A DNA stretch of 64,000 nucleotides from Billgrantia saliphila. GTDB lineage: Bacteria; Pseudomonadota; Gammaproteobacteria; Pseudomonadales; Halomonadaceae. This document shows, in pieces, positions 37,300 to 46,273 of the stretch (its first letter is position 1; each line of letters begins with the position of its first letter). Below the pieces are notes generated by a model that was not told the DNA's origin, did no database searches, and was given only the letters and a program-made list of their open reading frames with translations. The stretch covers positions 124,001-188,000 of the forward strand of contig NZ_PJRN01000008.1 in NCBI RefSeq assembly GCF_002930105.1, given 5' to 3'. The position numbers and the translations under genes were made by a program.

Positions 37300-37356
37300 A
37301 TTTATAACAACACCATTTGTAACAATCCTATTTGTAACCGCTCTTTTTTTTGTAAC
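37300..37356. repeat. Four short direct repeats of ATTTGTAAC type
   Basis: ATTTATAAC (37300), ATTTGTAAC (37315), ATTTGTAAC (37330) and TTTTGTAAC (37348) are spaced 15, 15 and 18 bases, just after thiI and about 70 bases before the penicillin-binding protein gene. They may be a regulator-binding array or a small tandem repeat. The sequence is strikingly AT-rich for this genome. Confidence 0.6.
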
Positions 37357-37424
37357 AGCTCTTTATTGCCCTGTCCGGCTGCGCTACAAACAACTTATAA
37401 GTCGCGGTCGGGTGGGAGTGACGC

Positions 37425-40400
37425 ATGGGTGTGCGCGGTTCTTCGTCACGCCGGGGAGCGTCCGACGTGTCGTGGCTTGAAGGTGGCGAGTCGCTCGAGC
37501 CCCGTTCTCCTTTTCTCGAGGAGCCTCGGCTCGAGCCGGCGGTGCGCCCGGATGCCAGTCATCGTTATTTGTGGATCGTCCTTGGCGTACTGTTCGGTCT
37601 GTTCGGAGTGTCGCTGGCCACGCTGCTGGTGGCCGAAGCCAAGACGTCGCATTTCCAGGCACAGGAATTGTCGCGCTACGCGGCTACGCTTCGCTATGCC
37701 CTCAATTCAGGCAAAAGCGATAGCATCGCGTATCCCGATCACGGCCCGTTCGATCAGCGCCTGGGATACGCCCGGTTACCGGACTTCGAAGAGCGTCTTT
37801 ATTCACGCGGCTACGAAATCACCGAACAGGCACGTTTTTCACCCGCACTGCTCGATTATGCCCACTGGGGCTTCTTCCCCCCCTACCCCGAAAAGACCCA
37901 GGCCGGCCTCACCCTGACAGAATGTCGCGGGGATACGCTCTACAGTTTCCGCCATCCGCAGCGTCAATATTCCCACTTCGAGGCCATCCCCTCCCTGGTG
38001 CTGCAGGTATTGCTCTATATCGAGAATCGACAGTTGCTCGATAACAGCAGCCCCTATGCCAATCCTGCGGTGGACTGGCCGCGCTTCACCAAGGCGGCCA
38101 TCTCTCAGGTCGGCCGTGCGCTTGACCTGCCCGGCCAGGCGGCGGGCGGCAGCACGCTGGCGACTCAGCTGGAAAAGTACCGCCATTCGCCACGCGGCCT
38201 GACGGGATCGCCGCGCGAAAAGCTGCGACAGATGGTCTCGGCCAGCGTACGCAGTTACCGCCATGGCCCCCAGACCCTCACGGCTCGCCAGGATGTGGCG
38301 CTGGATTACCTCAACTCCGTACCGCTATCGGCGGCGCCGGGCTACGGCGAGGTGCACGGCCTGGGCGATGGCCTTTGGGCCTGGTTCGGCGCGGACTTCG
38401 ACACACTCAACCAGCGCTTGTCGACCGACTTCGACGAGACCGAGGATCGTCAGGCGCAAGGGCTGGCCCTGCGCCAGGTGGTGGCCCTGATGATCGCGCA
38501 ACGACGTCCTTCTTGGTATCTGTCGGGGGGACGTCAGGCACTGGAGAGATTGACCGACAGCCATCTACGGCTACTCGTCGACGAAGGGATCGTGCCGTCC
38601 GATATCGCCCAGGCGGCGTTGGCCCAGCAGCTCGTATTCCGCGACCCCCAGCAGCAACCCTTCGACCTGAACGTCACACCCGATAGAGGGCTTCGGGTCG
38701 CTCGGCAGCGACTCGCCGGGCTGCTCGACGTACCGCTCTACGATCTGGATCGCCTCGACCTCTCGGCACGTACCACGCTCGATGGCAGGCTCCAGCGCGA
38801 AGTCACCGCATACCTGCATCACCTCGCCGAGCCCGAGTTCGCCGCCGAAATCGGACTACTGGGCGAACGAATGCTCTCGCCCGAGAGCACCGGGGACGTA
38901 CGCTACAGTTTCACTCTGTTCGAACGGACGGATGCCGGTTTCATGGTACGGGTGCAAACCGACAATACCGACCAGCCTTTCGATATCAACGAGGGCAGCA
39001 AGCTGGAACTTGGCTCCACTGCCAAGCTGCGGGTCATGGCCCACTACCTGGAAGTCATCGCGGAACTGCATGGACGTCATGCCGGCAAGAGCATCGATGC
39101 GCTGCGGGAAGTCGAGGTGGATCGACAGGATGTGCTCAGCCGCTGGGTGCTGGATCTGCTCATCGAAACCCCCGATATCGCCCTCGAGACGCTCCTGGCC
39201 GACGCCATGCAGCGCCGTTATTCGGCGAGTCCGTCTGAAGCCTTCTTTACCGGCGGCGGGCGTCACACGTTCAGCAATTTCCGCCGTGAGGACAATGGCC
39301 GCAATGCGACGCTCACCGAGGCCATGCGCGAATCGCTCAATCTTCCGTTCATTCGCCTGATGCGGGACCTGGTGCGCTATAGCATTCACCACGAGGAATC
39401 GCGTACTCCACTGCTCGAGGACGACAACGACCCGCGCCGCGAGGCGTACCTGCGCCGATTCGCCGACCGCGAGGGACGCACCTTCCTCCAGCGCTTCTGG
39501 AACAAGTACCGCAACCTGGATAGCGATGAGCGCCTGCATGCGTTCGTTACCGGACTGAGCCGCACCCCTTCACGCCTGGCGGCGGTGCATCGCTATCTCT
39601 TTCCCGAGGCCGACCGCGATGATCTGGCCAGCTTCCTGCAGCGGTGGCTGCCTGCCGATGCGGTGCCTGGTGCCGATAGCGTCGAGGCGCTCTACGAGCG
39701 CTACGCCCCCGACAACCACACCCTGTCGGACCAGGGCTACATCGCGAAGGTGCATCCACTGGAGCTGTGGTTGCTCGGCTTCCTGCTCGACCGACCGCAG
39801 GCAGGCCTAGGCGAAGCCATCTCCGCCAGCGCCGAGGAACGTCAGGAAGTGTATGGCTGGCTGTTCCGCACCCGCCATCGCAGCGCTCGCGACGTGCGTA
39901 TCCGCACCATGCTGGAAGTCGAGGCGTTCCTCGACATTCAACAGCGCTGGCAGCGGCTGGGTTATCCTTTCGGCCAGTTGGTACCGTCATTGGCTACTGC
40001 CGTGGGCTCCTCGGGAGATCGCCCAGCGGCACTGGCGGAACTGATGGGCATCATCCTCAACGATGGTGTGCAATTTCCCACCTTGCGCATCGACGAACTG
40101 CACTTCGCCGCGGGAACGCCCTATGAGACCCGTTTCCTGCCGGTGGCCGAGCGTTCTCGCCAGGTCATGGCACCGGAAGTGGCCGCTGTCCTGCGCGAAG
40201 CGCTGGCCGATGTGGTGGAGAGCGGTACCGCCCGGCGTTTGCATGGCAGCTTTGCAGGTGCCGACGGCAGCGAGCTCGCCTTGGGGGGGAAAACCGGCAC
40301 CGGCGACAACCGCATCGAGACCGTGACCCGCAGCGGCCAGATCATCGAATCGCGCGCACGCAACCGAACCGCCACTTTCGTGTTCTATCTCGGCGAGGAT

Positions 40401-40742
40401 CACTTCGGCACCCTGACCGCCTACGTCGCGGGCGACGCCGCGGCGAATTTCCGCTTCACCTCCGCCCTGCCAGTCCAGGTACTCAAGGGCATGGAGTCGA
40501 TCCTGACGCCCTACCTCCAGGCCGATCCCCGTCCCAACCTCCAGCCCGATCAGCTGCAGATCGTCCTGCGGGACGAACTCGAAGCCGCGCGCAGAGGCTG
40601 CGTGAGCTCCTCGCTCCCCTACTATCAGTATGCAGGGCCCGACGAGGAGCCGCCGCCCGATACGGCGGCTCGCTCCGCCGCTCACACGACACCGGCCTCC
40701 CCCCTACTTTCGCCCTCACCCGCGGCGCTGGCTCGCCGATAG
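37425..40742 (+). CDS. Divergent bifunctional class A penicillin-binding protein
   Basis: Probable peptidoglycan glycosyltransferase and transpeptidase of 1105 residues, anchored by one membrane segment (about 48-70). The GT51 glycosyltransferase has its likely catalytic Glu in LLYIENRQLL (Glu200) and the GGSTLATQLEK motif. The transpeptidase has an SxxK motif at Ser531-Lys534 (GSTAKL) and KTG at 956-958 (GGKTGTGDN). It is longer than PBP1a/1b (about 770-850) and its sequence is quite divergent, with large extra segments. GGGAG precedes the ATG. Its last 61 bases overlap the end of the convergent RND gene. Confidence 0.8.
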   Translation: MGVRGSSSRRGASDVSWLEGGESLEPRSPFLEEPRLEPAVRPDASHRYLWIVLGVLFGLFGVSLATLLVAEAKTSHFQAQELSRYAATLRYALNSGKSDSIAYPDHGPFDQRLGYARLPDFEERLYSRGYEITEQARFSPALLDYAHWGFFPPYPEKTQAGLTLTECRGDTLYSFRHPQRQYSHFEAIPSLVLQVLLYIENRQLLDNSSPYANPAVDWPRFTKAAISQVGRALDLPGQAAGGSTLATQLEKYRHSPRGLTGSPREKLRQMVSASVRSYRHGPQTLTARQDVALDYLNSVPLSAAPGYGEVHGLGDGLWAWFGADFDTLNQRLSTDFDETEDRQAQGLALRQVVALMIAQRRPSWYLSGGRQALERLTDSHLRLLVDEGIVPSDIAQAALAQQLVFRDPQQQPFDLNVTPDRGLRVARQRLAGLLDVPLYDLDRLDLSARTTLDGRLQREVTAYLHHLAEPEFAAEIGLLGERMLSPESTGDVRYSFTLFERTDAGFMVRVQTDNTDQPFDINEGSKLELGSTAKLRVMAHYLEVIAELHGRHAGKSIDALREVEVDRQDVLSRWVLDLLIETPDIALETLLADAMQRRYSASPSEAFFTGGGRHTFSNFRREDNGRNATLTEAMRESLNLPFIRLMRDLVRYSIHHEESRTPLLEDDNDPRREAYLRRFADREGRTFLQRFWNKYRNLDSDERLHAFVTGLSRTPSRLAAVHRYLFPEADRDDLASFLQRWLPADAVPGADSVEALYERYAPDNHTLSDQGYIAKVHPLELWLLGFLLDRPQAGLGEAISASAEERQEVYGWLFRTRHRSARDVRIRTMLEVEAFLDIQQRWQRLGYPFGQLVPSLATAVGSSGDRPAALAELMGIILNDGVQFPTLRIDELHFAAGTPYETRFLPVAERSRQVMAPEVAAVLREALADVVESGTARRLHGSFAGADGSELALGGKTGTGDNRIETVTRSGQIIESRARNRTATFVFYLGEDHFGTLTAYVAGDAAANFRFTSALPVQVLKGMESILTPYLQADPRPNLQPDQLQIVLRDELEAARRGCVSSSLPYYQYAGPDEEPPPDTAARSAAHTTPASPLLSPSPAALARR

Positions 40743-43700
40743 GGAATGCCGAAGAACAGAGAGTAGAACACCGGGACGGCGAACAGGGTCAAGAGCGAGG
40801 CAAAGGCCAGGCCGCCCATGATCGTTACCGCCATGCTGTTGAAGAAGGCATCGGTCAGCAGTGGCAACATGCCGAGAATGGTCGTACCGGCCGCCAGCGT
40901 CACGGGCCGCAGACGGCTGATACTGGCATCGATCAGCGCACTCAGACGCTCTTTCCCCGAGCCAATCTGGGCATCGATCTCGTCGACCAGCACGATGGCG
41001 TTCTTCATCAGCATGCCCGACAGGCTGAGCATCCCCAGCAGCGCAGTGAACGAGAACGGCAGCCCGATCAGCAGCAGGCCGATCACCACGCCGCAGATCG
41101 ACATCGGCACCACCAACCAGATGATCAACGGTTGGCGCAGCTTGCCGAACAGCAAGATCGACACCAGCAGCATCGCCACGAAGCTCAGCGGTAATTGCCG
41201 CCCCAGCGACGCCTGGGCGTCGGAGGAGTTTTCGTATTCACCGCCCCATGACAGGGAATACCCCGGTGGCAGCGACATGGCTTCGATGTTCTCGCGCACC
41301 GTGGAGAGAGCGGCCGCTGCGGTGATTCCCTCGGCAGGGTCGGCCTGCACCGTCAACGTGCGCACGCGATTGCGACGGTGGATCAGTGCCTCCTCGCTCT
41401 GTGTATCGAAGGCGTCTACCACCTGGGCGATGGGGATGAACCGCTGCTCGGCGCTGCTCCATACCAGGCGATCCTCGAGCCGCGAGACGTCGTGCCGCTC
41501 CTCGTCGGGTGGGCGTGCCACGATGGGTATCAGGTGGTCGCCTTCGCGATAGGTGCCGGCGCGCACCCCCGAAGAGGCAAACTCCAGCGTCTGGGCCAGC
41601 TCGTCGCGAGTCACACCGGCGATGCGCGCCCGCTCCTCGTTGAACAGCGGCACCACGACGGTTTCCTGCTCGCGCCAGTCATGCCGCACGTCGATCAGGC
41701 TGTCGCTTGCATGCATGATGCCTTGTGCCTCGTTGGCCAACTGACGCAGCTCAGCCGGGTTGCTGCCGTGAAAGCGGGCCTCAATCTGTGCGCCCGCTCC
41801 CGGGCCGAACTGAATGCGCTGGGTGCGTACCCGTGCCTCGGGAAACTCGGCGCGAAGCTCGGCGTAGACTTCGGGGTCGAGCTCGTCGATACGCGCGAGA
41901 CTTTCGGCTCGCACCAGGAACTGCGCATAGGCCGTGTCGGGCTGTTCCGGCGCGTAGGTCAGCATGAAGCGTGTCGCTCCTCGCCCGACGAAGGTCGAGA
42001 CATGCTCGACGCCGGGTTTTTCCAGCAGATAGGCTTCGATCCGCTCGGCGTCGCGGCGGGTGGCGCGGATATCGCTGCCTTGGGGGAGTTCGTAATTGAC
42101 GTAGAACATCGGCGTGTTCGAGTCGGGAAAGAACGACTGCGAAACGAAGGAGAACCCCCAAGCACAGGCGACCGTGATCGCGACCAGCAATACGACGGTC
42201 AACCCGCGCAGACGCAGCGTCAGCCCGAGAAAGCGGGAATACAGACGATAAAGCCAGCCACCGTGGGGGTCGCCGTCGCTCTGGATCCGCGCCCCGCGGA
42301 ACAGATAGAAACCGAACAGCGGCGTGACGGTGATGGCCAATATCCAGCTCAGCAGCAGCGAGATCGCAATCACCGCAAACAGCGAGAACAGAAACTCGCC
42401 GGTGACGTCATCCGAGAGGCCGATGCCGGAGAAGGCCAGAATGCCGATGACGGTGGCCCCCAGCAGCGGGATCTGGGTACGCTTGGCGGCATCGCTGGCG
42501 GCCTGTTTGACGGGCTGGCCGCGCTGCATGTCGATCAGCATACCTTCGGCTACGACGATGGCGTTATCAACCAGCATGCCCATGGCAATGATCAATGCCC
42601 CCAGCGAGACCCGTTCCATTTCGATCTCGAAGATCCACATGAAGAACAGCGTGCCGAGCACCGTCAACAGCAGCGTCGAGCCGACCACCATGCCGACACG
42701 CCAGCCCATGAATACGCAGAGCACGCCGATCACGATGGCGACCGATGTCGCCAGATTGATCAGGAAATCGTTGATCGCCTCGTCGACCACGTGATGCTGC
42801 TCGTAGATGGGGTGGAGTTCGACGCCGAGCGGAATTCGCCCTTCGAGCGACGCCAGATGGCGCTCCACCGCTCTGCCCACCTCGACGATATTGGCCTCGG
42901 CCACCCCGGCCACGGCCAGGGTGAAGGCCGACTCGCCGTCATGACGAATCAGGTGATCGGGCACTTCCTGGGGCTGGCGGTAGATATTGGCGATATCGAT
43001 CAACGAGACCTGCTCGGTGGTACCGGGGCGACCGATACGAATCGCCTCGATGTTGGCCACGCTATCCACGCCGGCACGCGCCACGATCCGTACATGCTCG
43101 TCGCCGATGCGCATCGATCCCGCTTGGGTGATCTGGTTTTCGGTCTGGATCGTATTGATTACATGATCGATGGGGATACCCAGCGTGGTAAGACGCTCGT
43201 TGGGTATCTCGATGTAGATCGTCTCCTCACGCTCGCCCGCCGTAGCCACCCGGGCCACATCGGGGACGGTCAGCACTTCACGCTGCAGAAAGCGCGAGAT
43301 GTCGCGGATCTCGTCGGGCGAATAGCCGGGGGCGGTCACGGCATAGAAGATGCCGTAGACCTCGCCGAAATCGTCGTTGACCTGGGAGGGCAAGGCCCCT
43401 TGCGGCAGGTCGTCCTGGGCATCGTTGACCTTTCGCCGCAGCTCGTCCCAGATCTGCGGCAACTCGTGGCTGCGATAGTTCGAGGCCACCTCGACCTCGA
43501 TTTCCGAGCGTCCCGGCATCGAGACCGATTCGATCAGGTCGATCTGCTGCAGTTCCTGAATCGCCATCTCCAGGCGCTCGGTGACTTCCTCCTCGACTTC
43601 CTGAGCGGTGGCGCCGGGGTATGGCGTGTTGATGATGGCGTTGGGAATGGTGAATGAGGGATCCTCGAGCTTGCCCAAGTTGGTGAATCCCCAGAGGCCG

Positions 43701-43771
43701 CCGAACAGACAGACGATGACGATCAGCCAGGTGAGTATCGGCCGCTCGATGGATGACTTGGCGATATCCAT
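40682..43771 (-). CDS. RND efflux transporter permease
   Basis: Inner-membrane proton-driven exporter of the AcrB superfamily, 1029 residues with the typical pattern of 12 membrane segments and two large periplasmic loops. It opens MDIAKSSIERPILTWLIVI and has NTPYPGATAQEVEEEVT, as in multidrug RND pumps. The proton-relay region in TM4 reads GMLVDNAIVVAEGML, so one of the usual Asp pair is Asn, as in several subfamilies. The adaptor gene lies 15 bases upstream but appears frameshifted. No outer-membrane channel or regulator gene adjoins; the lapE-like TolC is 6 kb away. Confidence 0.93.
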   Translation of the reverse strand: MDIAKSSIERPILTWLIVIVCLFGGLWGFTNLGKLEDPSFTIPNAIINTPYPGATAQEVEEEVTERLEMAIQELQQIDLIESVSMPGRSEIEVEVASNYRSHELPQIWDELRRKVNDAQDDLPQGALPSQVNDDFGEVYGIFYAVTAPGYSPDEIRDISRFLQREVLTVPDVARVATAGEREETIYIEIPNERLTTLGIPIDHVINTIQTENQITQAGSMRIGDEHVRIVARAGVDSVANIEAIRIGRPGTTEQVSLIDIANIYRQPQEVPDHLIRHDGESAFTLAVAGVAEANIVEVGRAVERHLASLEGRIPLGVELHPIYEQHHVVDEAINDFLINLATSVAIVIGVLCVFMGWRVGMVVGSTLLLTVLGTLFFMWIFEIEMERVSLGALIIAMGMLVDNAIVVAEGMLIDMQRGQPVKQAASDAAKRTQIPLLGATVIGILAFSGIGLSDDVTGEFLFSLFAVIAISLLLSWILAITVTPLFGFYLFRGARIQSDGDPHGGWLYRLYSRFLGLTLRLRGLTVVLLVAITVACAWGFSFVSQSFFPDSNTPMFYVNYELPQGSDIRATRRDAERIEAYLLEKPGVEHVSTFVGRGATRFMLTYAPEQPDTAYAQFLVRAESLARIDELDPEVYAELRAEFPEARVRTQRIQFGPGAGAQIEARFHGSNPAELRQLANEAQGIMHASDSLIDVRHDWREQETVVVPLFNEERARIAGVTRDELAQTLEFASSGVRAGTYREGDHLIPIVARPPDEERHDVSRLEDRLVWSSAEQRFIPIAQVVDAFDTQSEEALIHRRNRVRTLTVQADPAEGITAAAALSTVRENIEAMSLPPGYSLSWGGEYENSSDAQASLGRQLPLSFVAMLLVSILLFGKLRQPLIIWLVVPMSICGVVIGLLLIGLPFSFTALLGMLSLSGMLMKNAIVLVDEIDAQIGSGKERLSALIDASISRLRPVTLAAGTTILGMLPLLTDAFFNSMAVTIMGGLAFASLLTLFAVPVFYSLFFGIPYRRASAAGEGESRGEAGVV

Positions 43772-43786
43772 ATCCTGCTCCCGGTC

Positions 43787-44844
43787 TTAGAGGCTCTCTT
43801 CCATGGGCCGTACGCGAACGTCTTCGGCCAGCAGATGAGAGCCCGCAGCCACGATGCGCTCACCCTGCTGCAGGCCGGCGAGTACCGGCACCGTCTCACC
43901 GTGTATTTCGCCCACCACGACCTGTCGCGGCTCGACGCGCCGCTCATCGGCGCGATAGACCCAGACACGGAAGTCGCCGCCGCTATCCTTGTCCAGAGCG
44001 TCGACGGGTATCAGCAGCGCGCCGTGCTCGACCGCATCGATCAGCGAGATCGACACCGACGCCGTCATGCCGGGCCGTGCACCACTCTGCTCATGATCGA
44101 CGATGGCGAAATCGACCTCATAGGTCTGCGCCACTTCGTCCGGCTCCGTGACATGCTCGCGATACTCCAGCGAGAAGCGCTTCTCCGGCTGGGAGAGCAG
44201 TTCCGCCTCGACGGCGAAGCGGTCCGGTTCGTCCACATGGCGAATGAGCGATTCGGGAACGTTGATCTTGACCCGAAGCTCCGTCACGTCCTGCACGCGG
44301 ACGACTGCGGTATTGGGGGCACGTTGCTGTGGTTTTCCACCAGACGGCGCGTGACGAGCGCATCGAACGGCGCCTCGATCGAGGTGTAGGAGAGATCCTG
44401 CCGGGCGCTGTCTCGCTGCACCGCGGCGAGTTCGTAGTTGGTGCGAACCTCGTCGAAGGTCGACTGGGCAACCGAGTTGCTCTCGAGCAATTGCCGGGTA
44501 CGCTGCATCTCGCGTCGAGCCAGCTCATACTCGGCCTCGGCACGCCTGGCTGCCAGCTCGTAGTCGGTGGCGTCGAGCCTTGCGATCGTCTCGCCGCGAG
44601 GAATTACCTCGCCCTGGCGTGGCGGAAGCTCGACCAGATGCCCGCCGACGCGAAACGACAGATCGACGGTTCGCACCGCCTCTACCCGCCCCACGAAGCG
44701 CCGGCTCGGCACATGGGTTTGAGCACCCACTTCGATCAGCTTGACGACGCGCGGCTCCGGCTCGCCTGATTCATCGTCGCCTTTGCCGTCGCACCCGGCC
44801 AGCGCCAGGAGCAGCAGAGCCCCAACCCCCCATGCCGCTTTCAT
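43787..44844 (-). pseudogene. RND efflux periplasmic adaptor (lipoprotein), frameshifted
   Basis: Membrane-fusion protein that should link the RND pump to an outer-membrane channel. The start is an ATG after GGGAGG; the signal peptide ends in lipobox LAGC (ALLLLALAGCDGKG). The first frame runs through the lipoyl half and coiled coil to TSIEAPFDALVTRRLVENHSN and then stops near 44284. The rest, from VVRVQDVTELRVKINVPE to the end, continues in another frame (43787-44296). The change falls at a run of five C (plus-strand G at 44315-44319): six C would restore one reading frame. It may be a real inactivating mutation, phase variation or a sequencing error. Confidence 0.8.
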
Positions 44845-44955
44845 GTCCACCTCCCTGTCGAACGATGCAACCCTTGCCGCCCGGCCGTTAACTGACACGA
44901 GACGAAGCCGAATCATGCGGGATGCCGAAAACTGCACACTATAGAACACCTACTG

Positions 44956-44967
44956 GCCCACGTGGGC
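44956..44967. promoter_or_regulatory. 12-bp palindrome upstream of the RND operon
   Basis: GCCCACGTGGGC is a perfect palindrome 112 bases upstream of the adaptor start and 20 bases from the larger palindrome at 44988. It may be an operator half of the same control region. Confidence 0.3.
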
Positions 44968-44987
44968 ATGACCACGTCGACGCCTGC

Positions 44988-45007
44988 ATTCAAGCATACG
45001 TTTGAAT
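44988..45007. promoter_or_regulatory. 20-bp PsrA/TetR-like palindrome upstream of the RND operon
   Basis: ATTCAAGC-ATAC-GTTTGAAT is an 8-4-8 inverted repeat with one mismatch. It shares both arms and the spacing with the palindrome at 12011-12030. It lies 143 bases upstream of the adaptor start and 102 bases before the rightward gene at 45110. RND operons are often repressed by TetR proteins, but no TetR gene lies nearby. Confidence 0.5.
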
Positions 45008-45109
45008 TTACTTCATCCCAGCAAGCCAGGGCTTCCTTGAGTTCGGTCGTGCATTTCGTTTCAAGACGCTACGCTATGTAAACATTCACACCGGAAGTGA
45101 TGACGCCTC

Positions 45110-46261
45110 ATGGCCGACGCGAGACCGGACCAGGAATACGCTCCGACCCCCAGCCGAATGGAATGCTGGGCGGCCGCCCTACTGCAGCGCTGCAGTGCCG
45201 GACCGGCCTCATCGCAGCGAACACCCGCTGAACTCGAACGCACCACACGGCGCAGGGTAGCCTGCGCGGCATTGGCCGGGATCATGTCGGGTGGTCTCAT
45301 CGGTGGGATGGAGTGGTATCTGGGCCAAAGCATGCTCGGCGGCATGGAGGACACGGAACCGGGTGCGCAATGGCCCTACTGGAGTGGCTTCCTCGCCCTG
45401 GCCGGGTTGATCAGTGCGGGGGAAATCGCTTTCCTCTACTGGAATTCATTGCATGGCGTTGCCGTCATCAGCCGACTGGCCGACACCCCGCTGGGCGGTA
45501 ATCCTCATGCCCGCCTGGTCCTGCACGGCCTGTCCCGTGTCGCCCTGGAATTTCCCAGTCCGCGACATCGCTTCTACGGCATCGACCCCTATGCCCAGAT
45601 GAATCGCTGGCGGCTCATCGTCATGGCGGTGATGTATCGCATGAAGGTAGGCGCCAGCAGCTTCCTGCTGCGTGTGCTGCTACGTCGCCTGCTGGGCCGG
45701 GCAGCACTTCGTAGCCTGCTGCCGCTGGTCACCGGGCCGCTCTATGCCGCATGGAATGCCGCCATCACTTGGCGCATCATGCTCCGAGCCAGGGAGCAGG
45801 CGCTGGGTCCGCATGCCATCGAGGCACTGCTCGCTGCTCTGGAGCAGGAGCCTTTGAGCGAGGCCGGGCGCCACGTCTTGCTGCATGCGCTCGGTGAGAT
45901 GATCATGCGTCATCAGGACGCTCACCCCAATCACGTCTACCTGCTGGCTCGCCTGCTCGAGACTTTCGATTGCGAGCACCACCATATCGACGTCGACTGG
46001 CCGAAACAGCGTCATGTCCTGGGGCGCCTCGAGCGCGGCGAGAGGCGTCGACTTCTGGAACTGCTTACCGCCGCCACGGTGATGGTCGGCAAGCCGCACG
46101 GCAATCGCCGGCGTTTTCTCGAAGAGCTGTTCGAGGCATGCGACAAGGAGTATCCGACAGAGAAAGTCCGCTCCTGGCGCCGCCGGTTCCTTGACGGCGA
46201 AGCGTTCCGCAGCCGTGGACCGGCTGTGGGACACCCCAGGATCACTCCCTCAAGCGGATGA
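45110..46261 (+). CDS. Membrane protein of unknown function
   Basis: A 383-residue protein I do not recognise. Two hydrophobic helices occur near residues 49-67 (ACAALAGIMSGGLIGGMEW) and 90-110 (WSGFLALAGLISAGEIAFLY), with a further hydrophobic stretch near 205-225 (LLPLVTGPLYAAWNAAIT). The C-terminal 150 residues are soluble, helical and rich in Arg, Glu and Leu (RGERRRLLELLTAATVMVG). The repetitive helical tail is loosely like a TerB-type domain, but that is speculation. It has a weak ribosome binding site and converges on polB with 12 bases between stops. Confidence 0.7.
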   Translation: MADARPDQEYAPTPSRMECWAAALLQRCSAGPASSQRTPAELERTTRRRVACAALAGIMSGGLIGGMEWYLGQSMLGGMEDTEPGAQWPYWSGFLALAGLISAGEIAFLYWNSLHGVAVISRLADTPLGGNPHARLVLHGLSRVALEFPSPRHRFYGIDPYAQMNRWRLIVMAVMYRMKVGASSFLLRVLLRRLLGRAALRSLLPLVTGPLYAAWNAAITWRIMLRAREQALGPHAIEALLAALEQEPLSEAGRHVLLHALGEMIMRHQDAHPNHVYLLARLLETFDCEHHHIDVDWPKQRHVLGRLERGERRRLLELLTAATVMVGKPHGNRRRFLEELFEACDKEYPTEKVRSWRRRFLDGEAFRSRGPAVGHPRITPSSG

Positions 46262-46273
46262 CCTACGAAGCGT

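Noticed and set aside
46262..46273. Terminator between the membrane protein gene and polB
   Set aside because: Only 12 bases with no inverted repeat.
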